Below the pieces are notes generated by a model, which saw only the letters and a list, made by a program, of their open reading frames with translations, was not told the origin of the DNA and searched no databases. A stretch of 64,000 bases of DNA from CAMFLJ01 sp965279255. GTDB taxonomy: Bacteria > Actinomycetota > Acidimicrobiia > Acidimicrobiales > Acidimicrobilacustridaceae. Shown in pieces: positions 33,779 through 41,888 of the stretch. The stretch covers positions 3,906,001 through 3,970,000 of the forward strand of contig OZ257146.1 in assembly GCA_965279255.1 (NCBI GenBank). The letters run 5' to 3'. Within the stretch, counting starts at the first letter, position 1. Each line of letters opens with the position of its first letter. The position numbers and the translations under genes are program-made.

Positions 33779-36343
33779 ATGGCCCGAGACCTGATCGCCC
33801 TGGTGGCCCAGCTCGACCTCGACGAGAAGGCCGCCCTGCTGGCCGGAGCCGACATGTGGTCGACGGTGGCGGTCGAACGCCTGGGCATCCCGTCCGTGCG
33901 GGTCACCGACGGGCCGAACGGCGCTCGCGGCCCGGCCCTCCCCGCCGGCTTCGGGGCTGACGCTCCGACGACCTCCCTCTGTGTTCCCTCGGGGGCGGCG
34001 CTCGGCGCGACCTGGGACACCGACCTGCTCGAGCGGGTGGGCGCGGTGCTCGGGGCCGAGGCCCGGATCAAGGCGTGCCGGGTGCTGCTCGCCCCCACGG
34101 TGAACCTGCATCGCTCGCCCCTCGGCGGCCGCAACTTCGAGTCCTACTCCGAGGACCCGCTGCTGGCGGGCCGCATCGGTGCCGCCTTCGTGCGGGGTGC
34201 CCAGTCCGAGGGTGTGGCCTGCACGGTCAAGCACTTCGCGGGCAACGAGTCCGAGGACGACCGCATGCTCGCCGACTCGCTCATCGACGAGCGCGCGCTG
34301 CGGGAGATCCACCTCCTGCCCTTCGAGCTGACCGTGAAGGAGGGCGGCGCCCTCGGGATCATGACCTCGTACAACCGCTTGAACGGCGAGTACTGCGCCG
34401 ACAGCCGGTGGCTGCTGGCCGACGTGCTGCGAGGGGAGTGGGGCTTCGAGGGCTTCGTGATCTCCGACTGGTTCGCCTTCGCCGACACGGGAAGGGCGAT
34501 CGCCGCCGGTCTCGACCTCGAGATGCCCGGCACGGGTCGGGCCTACGGCCCGGCCCTGGCCGCCGCTGTCCGCGCCGGCGACGTCGACGAGGGGCTCGTC
34601 GACGCGGCGGTGCTGCGGCTGCTCGGCGTGCTCGACCGCGTCGGTGGCCTCGACGACGACCCGCCCGAGGAGCCCCGGTCGGAGGATCGCCCCGAGCACC
34701 GCGCCGTCGCCCGCGAGGCGGCGGCCGCGGCGATGGTGCTGCTGCGCAACGACGACGTGCTGCCCTTGGCCGAGTCGACCCTGCGGAAGGTGGCGGTCAT
34801 CGGCCCGAACGCGGGCCGCGCCGTGATCATGGGCGGTGGGTCCGCCAGCCTTCCGGTGCCCGAGCTGCGCTCGCCGCTCGAGGCTCTGCGTGATCGCCTG
34901 GGCGCCGACGTCGAGATCGTCCACGAGCCCGGGGTCGACATCTCCCTGACGACCCCGGAGGTGCCGGAGTCGCTGCTGAGCGCCGACGGCGAGCCGGGCC
35001 TCGTCGTCGAGTACTTCGCCCTCGACGACCTCGGAGGCACCGTGGTGCACCGTGGCCGGGCCGCCACCGGCTCGGTCACCTGGTTCACCGGCACCACCCC
35101 GCCCGAGGTCGGCAGTGCGTTCGCCTACCGGGCGTCGGCCGAGCTCCGGGTGGAGACCGCCGGCTACTGGCGGCTCTCGTTGGTGCAGACCGACCCGGCC
35201 CGCGTCCTGATCGACGGTGAGGTCGTGCTCGACGGGCACGGGCAGGACCTCCCGCCGGGCCACGACTTCTTCGGCATGGGCAAGCGGGAGCTCACCCACG
35301 ACCTGGAACTGAGCCCCGACCGCCCGGTCCGGGTCGAGCTGGAGTCCACCGTCAGCGGTGGAGGCCTCCTGGTCGGGGCCAAGCTCGGGCTCCGCCCCGC
35401 CCTTCCGGTCGACGCCATCGACCGGGCCGTGGCTGCCGCTGCTGAGGCCGACGCCGTGATCGTGGTGGTGGGCACCGACTCCGACTGGGAGACCGAGGGC
35501 GGCGACCGCGAGTCGATGAACCTGCCCGGCCGCCAGGACGAACTGGTGACGCGCGTGCTCGAGGTGGCGCCCGACGCCGTCGTCGTGCTCAACGTCGGTG
35601 CTCCCGTCGCCGTGCCGTGGGCCGATCGCTGCCGGGCGCTGCTCCAGAGCTGGTTCGGCGGCGTCGAGATGGCGGAGGCCCTCGTCGACGTGCTGCTCGG
35701 CGCGTCGGACCCCGGTGGGCGGCTGCCCACGACCATCCCGGTGCGGATCGAGGACAACCCCAGCTGGGGGAACTTCCCCGCCGAGAGCGGCCGCATCCGG
35801 TACGCCGAGGGTGTGCTGGTCGGCTACCGCTGGTACGAGTCGCGCAGCATCGACGTGGCCTTCCCGTTCGGGCACGGGCTCTCCTACAGCCGCTTCGAGA
35901 TCGGCGTGCCCGACCTGTCGGCCCCGACCTTCTCGCCCGGCGGCGCCCTCCAGGTGCGGGTGCCGGTGACCAACGTCGGCGACCGTGCCGGCTCCGAGGT
36001 CGTGCAGCTCTACGTGGCACCCCGCCGCCCGAAGGCGTTCCGACCGCCCAAGGAGCTCAAGGCCTTCGCCAAGGTGACGCTCGCTCCGGGTGAGTCCACC
36101 GTCGTCGAGCTCGAGCTCGACGACCGCTCGTTCGCCCGGTGGTCCGACAGCGATCCGGACTTCGCCGGGCTGGTCGAGCGGGTCACCGCCCAGGTGGCCT
36201 GGATGAAGCCGCCTCAGGCGGCGCCTGCGCCCGGCTGGGCGGTCGACCCCGGTCCCCACGACCTGATGATCGGCCGGTCGTCGGCCGACATCGCGCAGGT
36301 GGTGACCGTCGACGTGGCGAAGGGCGGCCCGGTCGGGCGCTGA
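33779..36343 (+). CDS. Glycoside hydrolase family 3 beta-glucosidase with PA14 domain
   Basis: An 854-aa retaining glycosidase without signal peptide, so cytoplasmic. Domain order: GH3 N-terminal barrel (1-300) with VKHFAGNESEDDR and the nucleophile Asp at about 230 in FVISDWFAFADTG; GH3 C-terminal domain interrupted by a PA14 domain (about 402-535, GLVVEYFALDD to the beta strands around RVLIDGEVVLDG); then fibronectin III-like domain at about 715-790 (GDRAGSEVVQLYVAPR). This resembles the beta-glucosidase subfamily with PA14 insert. The acid/base side is near TDSDWETEGGDRESM. The ATG follows GAGGTG. It probably removes glucose from an imported glycoside, feeding the aglycone to the neighbouring oxidative enzymes. 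Confidence 0.92.
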   Translation: MARDLIALVAQLDLDEKAALLAGADMWSTVAVERLGIPSVRVTDGPNGARGPALPAGFGADAPTTSLCVPSGAALGATWDTDLLERVGAVLGAEARIKACRVLLAPTVNLHRSPLGGRNFESYSEDPLLAGRIGAAFVRGAQSEGVACTVKHFAGNESEDDRMLADSLIDERALREIHLLPFELTVKEGGALGIMTSYNRLNGEYCADSRWLLADVLRGEWGFEGFVISDWFAFADTGRAIAAGLDLEMPGTGRAYGPALAAAVRAGDVDEGLVDAAVLRLLGVLDRVGGLDDDPPEEPRSEDRPEHRAVAREAAAAAMVLLRNDDVLPLAESTLRKVAVIGPNAGRAVIMGGGSASLPVPELRSPLEALRDRLGADVEIVHEPGVDISLTTPEVPESLLSADGEPGLVVEYFALDDLGGTVVHRGRAATGSVTWFTGTTPPEVGSAFAYRASAELRVETAGYWRLSLVQTDPARVLIDGEVVLDGHGQDLPPGHDFFGMGKRELTHDLELSPDRPVRVELESTVSGGGLLVGAKLGLRPALPVDAIDRAVAAAAEADAVIVVVGTDSDWETEGGDRESMNLPGRQDELVTRVLEVAPDAVVVLNVGAPVAVPWADRCRALLQSWFGGVEMAEALVDVLLGASDPGGRLPTTIPVRIEDNPSWGNFPAESGRIRYAEGVLVGYRWYESRSIDVAFPFGHGLSYSRFEIGVPDLSAPTFSPGGALQVRVPVTNVGDRAGSEVVQLYVAPRRPKAFRPPKELKAFAKVTLAPGESTVVELELDDRSFARWSDSDPDFAGLVERVTAQVAWMKPPQAAPAPGWAVDPGPHDLMIGRSSADIAQVVTVDVAKGGPVGR

Positions 36344-36355
36344 CCCCTCCGCCGA

Positions 36356-37480
36356 TCAGCTCTCGACGGCGTAGCCGTTCCAGGCCGTGACCTCGGCGGC
36401 GGGCTTGCGCGGGGTGATGCGGAAGTCGGTGCCCTTCGTGTAGGCCACCGGGAACAGGCCGACCTGCATCCACTTCTCGTAGGGGATGCCGAGCAGCTCC
36501 GCGACCTCGCGCTCACGCACCAGGGTGAGCGTCGTCCACGCCGAGCCGAGCCCGCGGGAGCGCAGGGCGAGCATGAACGACCAGAGCGCCGGGACGACCG
36601 ATCCCCAGCGGCTGGCCTGCCAGAACACGTTGGTGCGGTCGCCGGGATCGACGCCCTGCCCGTCGGTGCGACCGGCGACCAGGGGGATGCACAGCACCGG
36701 CACCTCGTGGAGGTGGTCGGCCAGGTGCATCACGCTCTCGGTCATCCGCTTCGCCGCGTCGTCGCTGCGGTCGATGTTGTCCTCGGGCGCGTTCGTGCGG
36801 GGCCGGTTCACGAAGTCGGCCATGGCGGCGCGGTAGATGTCGGCCAGGCCCTGCTTCTTCTCCGGGTCGTCGACGAAGACGAAGCGGTAGGGCTGCTGGT
36901 TCGAGCCGTTGGGGGCGTGCACGGCGATGTCCATGCACTCCTGGATGACCTCGCGCTCGACGGGACGCTCGAGGTCGAGGCGCTTGCGCACCGACGGCGT
37001 GGTCTTGAGCAGCAGGTCCGGGTCGGTGACCACGAGCGGCCCCTGGAACAGGGTCTCCCACGCCTGGAGCGTGCCCCAGTGCTCCCAGATGCGGTCGATG
37101 AGGCCGTCGTCGGTGAAGCGGAACAGGAAGCCGTAGACGTTCTCGTAGGGCCGACCCCGCATGGTGGTGGCCCGGTAGGTGTGCTGCCGGAAGACGTGGT
37201 TGCCGTCGACGATGGTGCGCACGTCGTCGAAGCTCAGGGTGGCCAGGTCGTAGCGGTCGACCCGCCGACCGTTGGGCTGCGGGGGAGCGGGCGCCCGGCC
37301 GAGCACCTTGGCGCCGACCTCGTCCTTGCCGCGGAACACGGTCTGGCCGGGTGCGCCCGGGAACTTGCCCAGGCCGTTCCACCACTCGACGTCGTCGCTC
37401 ATCAGCGACAGCCGGTCGAGCTCCCGCGGCCCGTCGAAGAAGTCGTCGACGGCCTTCAGCTGCTCGTCACGTGTTGCCAT
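36356..37480 (-). CDS. NTF2-like domain fused to a nitroreductase
   Basis: A 374-aa fusion. Residues 1-150 are an NTF2/SnoaL-like domain (MATRDEQLKAVDDFFDG, then FRGKDEVGAKVLG and VYGFLFRFTDDGLIDRIWEHWG). Residues 165-370 are a flavin nitroreductase (SVRKRLDLERPVEREVI, APNGSNQQPYRFVFVDDP, RSRGLGSAWTTL). The second half is a paralogue of the stand-alone protein at 44810. Nitroreductases use FMN and NAD(P)H to reduce nitro groups, quinones or enones, or to dehalogenate. The ATG at 37480 has GAGGGGG nine bases upstream; an ATG three codons earlier abuts that site and is less likely. Convergent with the GH3 gene. Confidence 0.86.
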   Translation of the reverse strand: MATRDEQLKAVDDFFDGPRELDRLSLMSDDVEWWNGLGKFPGAPGQTVFRGKDEVGAKVLGRAPAPPQPNGRRVDRYDLATLSFDDVRTIVDGNHVFRQHTYRATTMRGRPYENVYGFLFRFTDDGLIDRIWEHWGTLQAWETLFQGPLVVTDPDLLLKTTPSVRKRLDLERPVEREVIQECMDIAVHAPNGSNQQPYRFVFVDDPEKKQGLADIYRAAMADFVNRPRTNAPEDNIDRSDDAAKRMTESVMHLADHLHEVPVLCIPLVAGRTDGQGVDPGDRTNVFWQASRWGSVVPALWSFMLALRSRGLGSAWTTLTLVREREVAELLGIPYEKWMQVGLFPVAYTKGTDFRITPRKPAAEVTAWNGYAVES

Positions 37481-37589
37481 GTCCTGCATCCCCCTCGGTC
37501 CTGGTCTGGCTTCTGGTGCGCTGTTCGTGCGCCCTGGCGCGCGTTGAGCGCACCGTTTCGGTGGTCGTGGTGGCAGTGGACCCGACGGG

Positions 37590-38294
37590 TCAGGTGACGG
37601 CGCCGCCGTTGACGCCGATGACCTGCCCGGTGATCCACTCCGCTCCATCGGTCGAGAGGAAGGCGCACGTGGCGCCCACGTCGGCCCCGGTTCCCTTGCG
37701 CGGGATCGGGTACTTCGCCGGGCCCGGCACGTTCTCCATCGAGCCGAGGGCCAGCGCGTTGCAGGTGACCCCGAGGGGACCGACCTCGTGGGCGACGTGC
37801 TTCATCAGCCCGATGGCCCCGGCCTTGGCGGCGCCGTAGAGCGACACCCGGATGGGCAGCCCCACCCGGCCGGCCTCCGACGCGATGGTGATGACGCGGC
37901 CCCAGCCCCGCTCGCACATCCCCTGCAGCGCGGTGTGGGTGCAGTTCATGACGCCGTAGAGGTTGAGATCGACGAACCGGGCCCACAGGTCGGGGTCGGA
38001 GTCCTTGAAGTCGACCTGCGGGAACCCGTTGGTCGGGATGCCCGCGTTGTTGACCAGGATGTCGATCGGTCCGGCCTCGGCGAAGCCGGCCTGCACGGCG
38101 GCGAGGTCGGTGACGTCGAATGGCAGCGCCTTCGCCGTGCCGCCGATCTCGGCGGCGACGGCCTCGGCCCGGTCGGCGAAGAGGTCGTTGACGAACACGT
38201 CGGCGCCCTGCTCGGCGAGAGCCCGGGCGATGCCGGCTCCCACGCCCTGGCCCGCCCCCGTGACCAGTGCCGTGCGTCCCCCCAGGGTGGTCAT
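37590..38294 (-). CDS. Short-chain dehydrogenase/reductase (SDR)
   Basis: A 234-aa SDR. Cofactor motif TGAGQGVG, LVNNAGIPTNGF, IASEAGRVGLPIRVSLYGAAK with the Y-x3-K site, and the tail GQVIGVNGGAVT. The acidic residue after the second strand (VNDLFADR) favours NAD. Its ATG overlaps the stop of the preceding SDR by four bases (ATGA). It is the last gene of the overlapping MarR, PLP enzyme, SDR, SDR operon. Confidence 0.9.
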   Translation of the reverse strand: MTTLGGRTALVTGAGQGVGAGIARALAEQGADVFVNDLFADRAEAVAAEIGGTAKALPFDVTDLAAVQAGFAEAGPIDILVNNAGIPTNGFPQVDFKDSDPDLWARFVDLNLYGVMNCTHTALQGMCERGWGRVITIASEAGRVGLPIRVSLYGAAKAGAIGLMKHVAHEVGPLGVTCNALALGSMENVPGPAKYPIPRKGTGADVGATCAFLSTDGAEWITGQVIGVNGGAVT

Positions 38295-39112
38295 GCCATC
38301 GGCTCCCCGTCGAGACCCACGACGGTGAGGCCGTGCTGCTCGATGTTGTCGAGGCTCACGGTGATCTGGCCGGTCAGGTCGGCCGGGCAGTCACACAGGA
38401 AGAGCGTGCCCTCGACCATCGCCTCGATGGGCTCGATCTGGTCGGGCCGCAGGCGGTCACCGACCAGCTTGGCGGCCCCCTCGCTGAGCACGGCGGCGCG
38501 CGGCTCGACGGTGTTCACCCGGATGCCCGTGCCGTAGAGCTCCATGGCGAGGCCGTTGGTGATGCGGTTCAGGGCAGCCTTCGAGGCCCCGTAGGCGGCG
38601 ATGTTGAGCGCCGTCGGCTCAAAGGGCGTCGGAGGGCCGGGCCAGAGCTTGGCGCTGCCGCTCGACAGGTTCACGATCCAGCCCTCGCCGGCCTCCTCCA
38701 TCGCCGGCGCGGCGGCGAGGGCGAGGTCGAGGGGGGCGTTGACGTTGGCCTCGAACATGATGTTGCGGCGCTTCACCGGGAAGCCCTTCAGCGGCTTCTG
38801 GATCGAGGCCGCCGCGTTGTTGACGAGGATCTCGATGGGGCCACCGAGCAGCTCGGCCGCCTCGGGCACGACCCGCGACCGCTCGGCCTCGTTGGTGAGG
38901 TCGGCCACCACGATGCCCACCGTGGTGCCGTACTTCGCGAGGCGCTCGGCGGTCTCGTTGAGGCTGCCCTCGAGGTGGTCGTGCTTGTCGAGCGTGCGAG
39001 CGGTGAGCACCACGTCGGCGCCCTCCGCCGCCATGCGCTCGGCGATGCCGGCCCCGATGCCCCGGCTCGATCCCGTGACCAGCACGCGCCGGCCCTTGAA
39101 GCGGTCACCCAT
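38291..39112 (-). CDS. Short-chain dehydrogenase/reductase (SDR)
   Basis: A 273-aa SDR: TGSSRGIG, the cofactor-selecting TARTLDK, LVNNAAASIQK (NNAA for NNAG), NLSSGSAKLWPG and YGASKAALNR. The tail is unusual for an SDR (DLTGQITVSLDNIEQHGLTVVGLDGEP). It overlaps the upstream PLP-enzyme stop by one base (TGATG) and the downstream SDR by four. Such tight coupling argues for consecutive steps on the same intermediate. Confidence 0.88.
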   Translation of the reverse strand: MGDRFKGRRVLVTGSSRGIGAGIAERMAAEGADVVLTARTLDKHDHLEGSLNETAERLAKYGTTVGIVVADLTNEAERSRVVPEAAELLGGPIEILVNNAAASIQKPLKGFPVKRRNIMFEANVNAPLDLALAAAPAMEEAGEGWIVNLSSGSAKLWPGPPTPFEPTALNIAAYGASKAALNRITNGLAMELYGTGIRVNTVEPRAAVLSEGAAKLVGDRLRPDQIEPIEAMVEGTLFLCDCPADLTGQITVSLDNIEQHGLTVVGLDGEPMA

Positions 39113-40347
39113 CAGATCAGTCCCTTCTCGGTGAGGAAGGCCTCGGCGGTCTCGCCGATGTAGGCGCAGTCCTCGTCGGTGAGCGAGTGGTTGTTGGGCA
39201 GGATGAGCCCCCACTCCATGACACGGTCGGCGTTGGGGAGCCCGCCGTCGGGCACGCGGTACTCGCGGCCACGCAGCATCGGCTGGCGGGTCACGTTGCC
39301 GGTCCAGACCATGCGGGTGTCGATGCCCCGGCCTTCCATCCACTGCTGGAACTCGGAGCGCACGATGCCGGACTCGGGGCTGATGATGATCGGGAACATG
39401 TGCCACCCGGTCTCCACGCCGTCGGTGAGGCGGGGGAGGGTGAACAGGTCGGGCCACTTGGCGAACCACTCGCTGGTCAGGGCGAAGCTGCGCTGGCGAC
39501 GGGCCAGGTTGTCGGGGAGCTTGTCGAGCTGCACCAGGCCGAAGGCGGCGGAGAGCTCGGACGGTTCGAAGTTCCACCCGTTCTCGTCGAAGATGAAGAG
39601 GTTGTCGTACTCGAGGCCGTCGTCGATGGTGCTGAAGAAGCGGTCGCGGCCCTTGCCCTTCTCGGAGCCGAAGATCTGGAGCTCGGAGCGACGACCCCAG
39701 CGGCGGAACAGCAGGGCCTTGTCGGCCAGCGCCTCGTCGTCGAAGCACACCATGCCGCCCGTGCCGGCCGCGGTGATGATGTGCGAGAGGGCGAAGCTGG
39801 TGAGCGAGATGTCGGCGCGGGAGCCCGTGGGCGTGCCCCGCAGGGTGAGCCCAAGGGCGTCGCAGGAGTCCTCGACCACGATCAGGCCGTGGCGGTCGGC
39901 GATCTCACGGATGACGTCCCAGTCGGGGGCGTTGCCGATGAGGTTCGGGGTGAGGATCGCCCTGGTCTTCGGGGTGATCATCGCCTCGATGGCGTCGACG
40001 TCGATCTGGAAGGTGTCGGGGGTGACGTCGACGAACACCGGGATGACGCCCTTGCGGATCATCGGGGCGATGTCGGTCGAGAAGGTGACGGCGCCGGTGA
40101 TCACCTCGTCGCCGGGCTCCAGGTCGAGCGCCTCGATGGCGAGGTAGAGGGCGGAGGAGCCCGAGTTGCACATGACGCCGTAGCGCTTGTCGAACAGCTC
40201 GGCGACGCGTCGCTCCATGGCCTTCACGTTCTTGCCGATGCGCAGCGCGGTCGGCCCGCCCTGCAGCACCTCGACGACGGCGTCGATCTCGCGCTGGTCG
40301 TGGACGGAGCCGGCGTACTCGATCCGGCGGTCGGTGGGAGCGGTCAT
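39112..40347 (-). CDS. RfbH/ColD-like PLP enzyme of the DegT/DnrJ family
   Basis: A 411-aa member of the DegT/DnrJ/EryC1 family. NSGSSALYLAIEAL binds the PLP phosphate and VVEDSCDALG holds Asp160 for the pyridine nitrogen. The PLP-binding Lys of ordinary members (as in SFHPVKHITTGEGG) is replaced by His189 in TSFALSHIITAAGTGG. The same Lys-to-His change and the CDALG motif are known in RfbH and ColD, which remove the 3-hydroxyl of 4-keto sugars; that chemistry, or a related dehydration, is the best guess. No nucleotide-sugar genes are near. AAGGAG lies five bases before the ATG, which overlaps the MarR stop (ATGA). Confidence 0.82.
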   Translation of the reverse strand: MTAPTDRRIEYAGSVHDQREIDAVVEVLQGGPTALRIGKNVKAMERRVAELFDKRYGVMCNSGSSALYLAIEALDLEPGDEVITGAVTFSTDIAPMIRKGVIPVFVDVTPDTFQIDVDAIEAMITPKTRAILTPNLIGNAPDWDVIREIADRHGLIVVEDSCDALGLTLRGTPTGSRADISLTSFALSHIITAAGTGGMVCFDDEALADKALLFRRWGRRSELQIFGSEKGKGRDRFFSTIDDGLEYDNLFIFDENGWNFEPSELSAAFGLVQLDKLPDNLARRQRSFALTSEWFAKWPDLFTLPRLTDGVETGWHMFPIIISPESGIVRSEFQQWMEGRGIDTRMVWTGNVTRQPMLRGREYRVPDGGLPNADRVMEWGLILPNNHSLTDEDCAYIGETAEAFLTEKGLI

Positions 40348-40823
40348 CGGGTCTCCTTGAGGCGGGGCTTGAACGGCACGGTCCTGAGGTCGTCGACCAG
40401 GCGGCCGACGAGTGAGGTGAGCTGGGCGCGGTCGGCGTCGGACCACCCGGCCAGCACCTCGTCGAGGTGCTCGGTGCGGACCTCGACGATGCGGCGGTAG
40501 ACCTCGCGCCCGGCATCGGTGAGCGCCACGACGGTGACGCGGGCGTCGTCGACGTGATCGGTGCGGGTGACGAGCCCGTCGTCCTCGAGGGCCTTCACCT
40601 GGCGCACGGCGGCGCCGGGGTCCATCGTGCAGCTGCGGGCGAGGTCGCCCGTGCTGAGGGGGCCGTCCTGGTCGAGGGTGCGGAGGATGGCGTACCCGGC
40701 CCGGGTGACGAGCACGCCGACGACGGCCGACTGCCTGGCGTACATCTTGCGGCCGCCGGTGAGGCGGAACAGTCGCTCCAACGCCTCTTCGGCCGCGGCG
40801 GTGTCGTTGCCCCCCGAGGTCAT
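40344..40823 (-). CDS. MarR-family transcriptional regulator
   Basis: A 159-aa winged-helix regulator: GYAILRTLDQDGPLSTGDLARSCTMDPGAAVRQVKALEDDGLVTR is the HTH and wing region, with DHVDDARVTVVALTDAGREVYRR typical of MarR. It overlaps the PLP-enzyme start by four bases and leads a four-gene operon that it probably regulates. A possible site, ATAG-N8-CTAT (40839-40854), lies 15 bases upstream of its ATG, in the AT-rich gap before the lysine-rich gene. Confidence 0.88.
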   Translation of the reverse strand: MTSGGNDTAAAEEALERLFRLTGGRKMYARQSAVVGVLVTRAGYAILRTLDQDGPLSTGDLARSCTMDPGAAVRQVKALEDDGLVTRTDHVDDARVTVVALTDAGREVYRRIVEVRTEHLDEVLAGWSDADRAQLTSLVGRLVDDLRTVPFKPRLKETR

Positions 40824-40983
40824 GGGACGACCGTACCAATAGATGTCTGACTATATCAACGAAATCACCCCATCCGGGTCGTACACACGCAATTGGCCTC
40901 CGGTTAACGTCCTGTTCAGCCACGGGTGGGACTTGGGCTCGCAGCAGGCGACCGGGATTCGACCCTCGAGCAAGGAGGCCGTG

Positions 40984-41067
40984 ATGGCCAAGAACAAGGG
41001 CAAGAAGAAGGACAAGAAGTCCAAGAAGAAGGACAAGAAGAAGGGCAAGAAGAAGAAGAAGAAGTAG
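40984..41067 (+). CDS. Lysine-rich 27-aa micropeptide
   Basis: A tiny, extremely basic protein: 19 of 27 residues are Lys, the rest mostly Asp, Gly, Ser and Asn, ending in six lysines. Three points argue that it is a real gene: a near-perfect ribosome site AAGGAGG (40972-40978) five bases before the ATG, a double stop (TAG TAA), and a perfect 12-bp terminator 20 bases later. The A-rich codons (AAG almost throughout, a few AAA-free blocks of GAAGAAG) stand out against the GC-rich surroundings. It probably binds nucleic acid, ribosomes or another polyanion. I know no named family. Confidence 0.72.
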   Translation: MAKNKGKKKDKKSKKKDKKKGKKKKKK

Positions 41068-41087
41068 TAACCCCTTCTCTTCTGGAT

Positions 41088-41114
41088 GCGGCGCCGGACC
41101 TCGTCCGGCGCCGC
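41088..41114 (+). terminator. Perfect 12-bp hairpin after the lysine-rich peptide
   Basis: GCGGCGCCGGAC (41088-41099), loop CTC, exact complement (41103-41114). It isolates the micropeptide gene from the membrane-protein gene that follows. Confidence 0.8.
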
Positions 41115-41190
41115 TCCCGCGCCCGGGGGAGAGTCGGAGCGTGGCGGGAGCGTGGTCGGCCTCGAGCGAGTGGGATGCGAGACTGCCGAC

Positions 41191-41862
41191 GTGACGAGCG
41201 AGACGATCGGTCAACTCCTCCCGATCGCCGCTGCGGTCGCCCTCAGCCCGATCCCGATCGTGGCCATGGTGCTCGTCCTCACCAGCGCCAGAGGCCGGGT
41301 GAACGGCCTCGCCTTCGCCGCCGGATGGCTCATCGGTCTCTCCGCGGTGGCCGTCGTCGTGGTGGCCTTCGCCGGAGGTGCCTCCGACCCCGACAGCGCC
41401 GCCGCCACCGGTGTCGAGTGGGGGCGTGCCGCGCTCGGCGTGGTGCTCCTGGTGATGGCGGCCCGGCAGTGGCGCAAGCGGCCCGGCCCAGGTGAGGAGG
41501 CCGAGATGCCGGGGTGGATGTCATCCCTGGCGGAGCTCTCCGCGCTGAAGGCCGTCGGGCTCGGCCTGCTCGTCTCCGCCGCCAACCCCAAGAACCTGTT
41601 GCTGACCGCGGCCGCCGCAGCCACCATCGCCCAGGCCGGCCTCGATGCCGGCCAGGAGACCGTCGCCATCGTCGCGTTCGTGGCCCTCAGCTCGGTCACC
41701 GTCGTCGGGGTGGTGCTCGTCTCACTCGTCGCCGGCCGCCGAGCCGACCCGGCACTCGCCTCGTTGCGGGAGTTCATGGCCCGCAACAGCGCCACCATCA
41801 TGATGGTCGTGCTCTTGCTGCTGGGCCTCAAGGTCCTCGGTGACGCCCTCGGAGGGCTCTGA
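41191..41862 (+). CDS. GAP-family (Sap-like) membrane protein
   Basis: A 223-aa integral membrane protein with about six helices. The opening LLPIAAAVALSPIPIVAMVLVLTSARGRVNGLAFAAGW and the middle GLLVSAANPKNLLL are typical of the GAP/LysE-like family that includes mycobacterial Sap, linked to export of glycopeptidolipid or sulfolipid. Whether this one exports lipid is not visible. I chose the GTG at 41191; an earlier ATG at 41086 begins inside the terminator of the preceding gene. Confidence 0.75.
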   Translation: MTSETIGQLLPIAAAVALSPIPIVAMVLVLTSARGRVNGLAFAAGWLIGLSAVAVVVVAFAGGASDPDSAAATGVEWGRAALGVVLLVMAARQWRKRPGPGEEAEMPGWMSSLAELSALKAVGLGLLVSAANPKNLLLTAAAAATIAQAGLDAGQETVAIVAFVALSSVTVVGVVLVSLVAGRRADPALASLREFMARNSATIMMVVLLLLGLKVLGDALGGL

Positions 41863-41888
41863 GCAGCGAGCGCCACGAGGCGGGGACC

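Noticed and set aside
33653..36259. An 868-codon minus-strand frame opposite the GH3 gene
   Set aside because: The GH3 strand carries all catalytic and domain motifs; the opposite frame is Gly/Arg/Val-rich low complexity.
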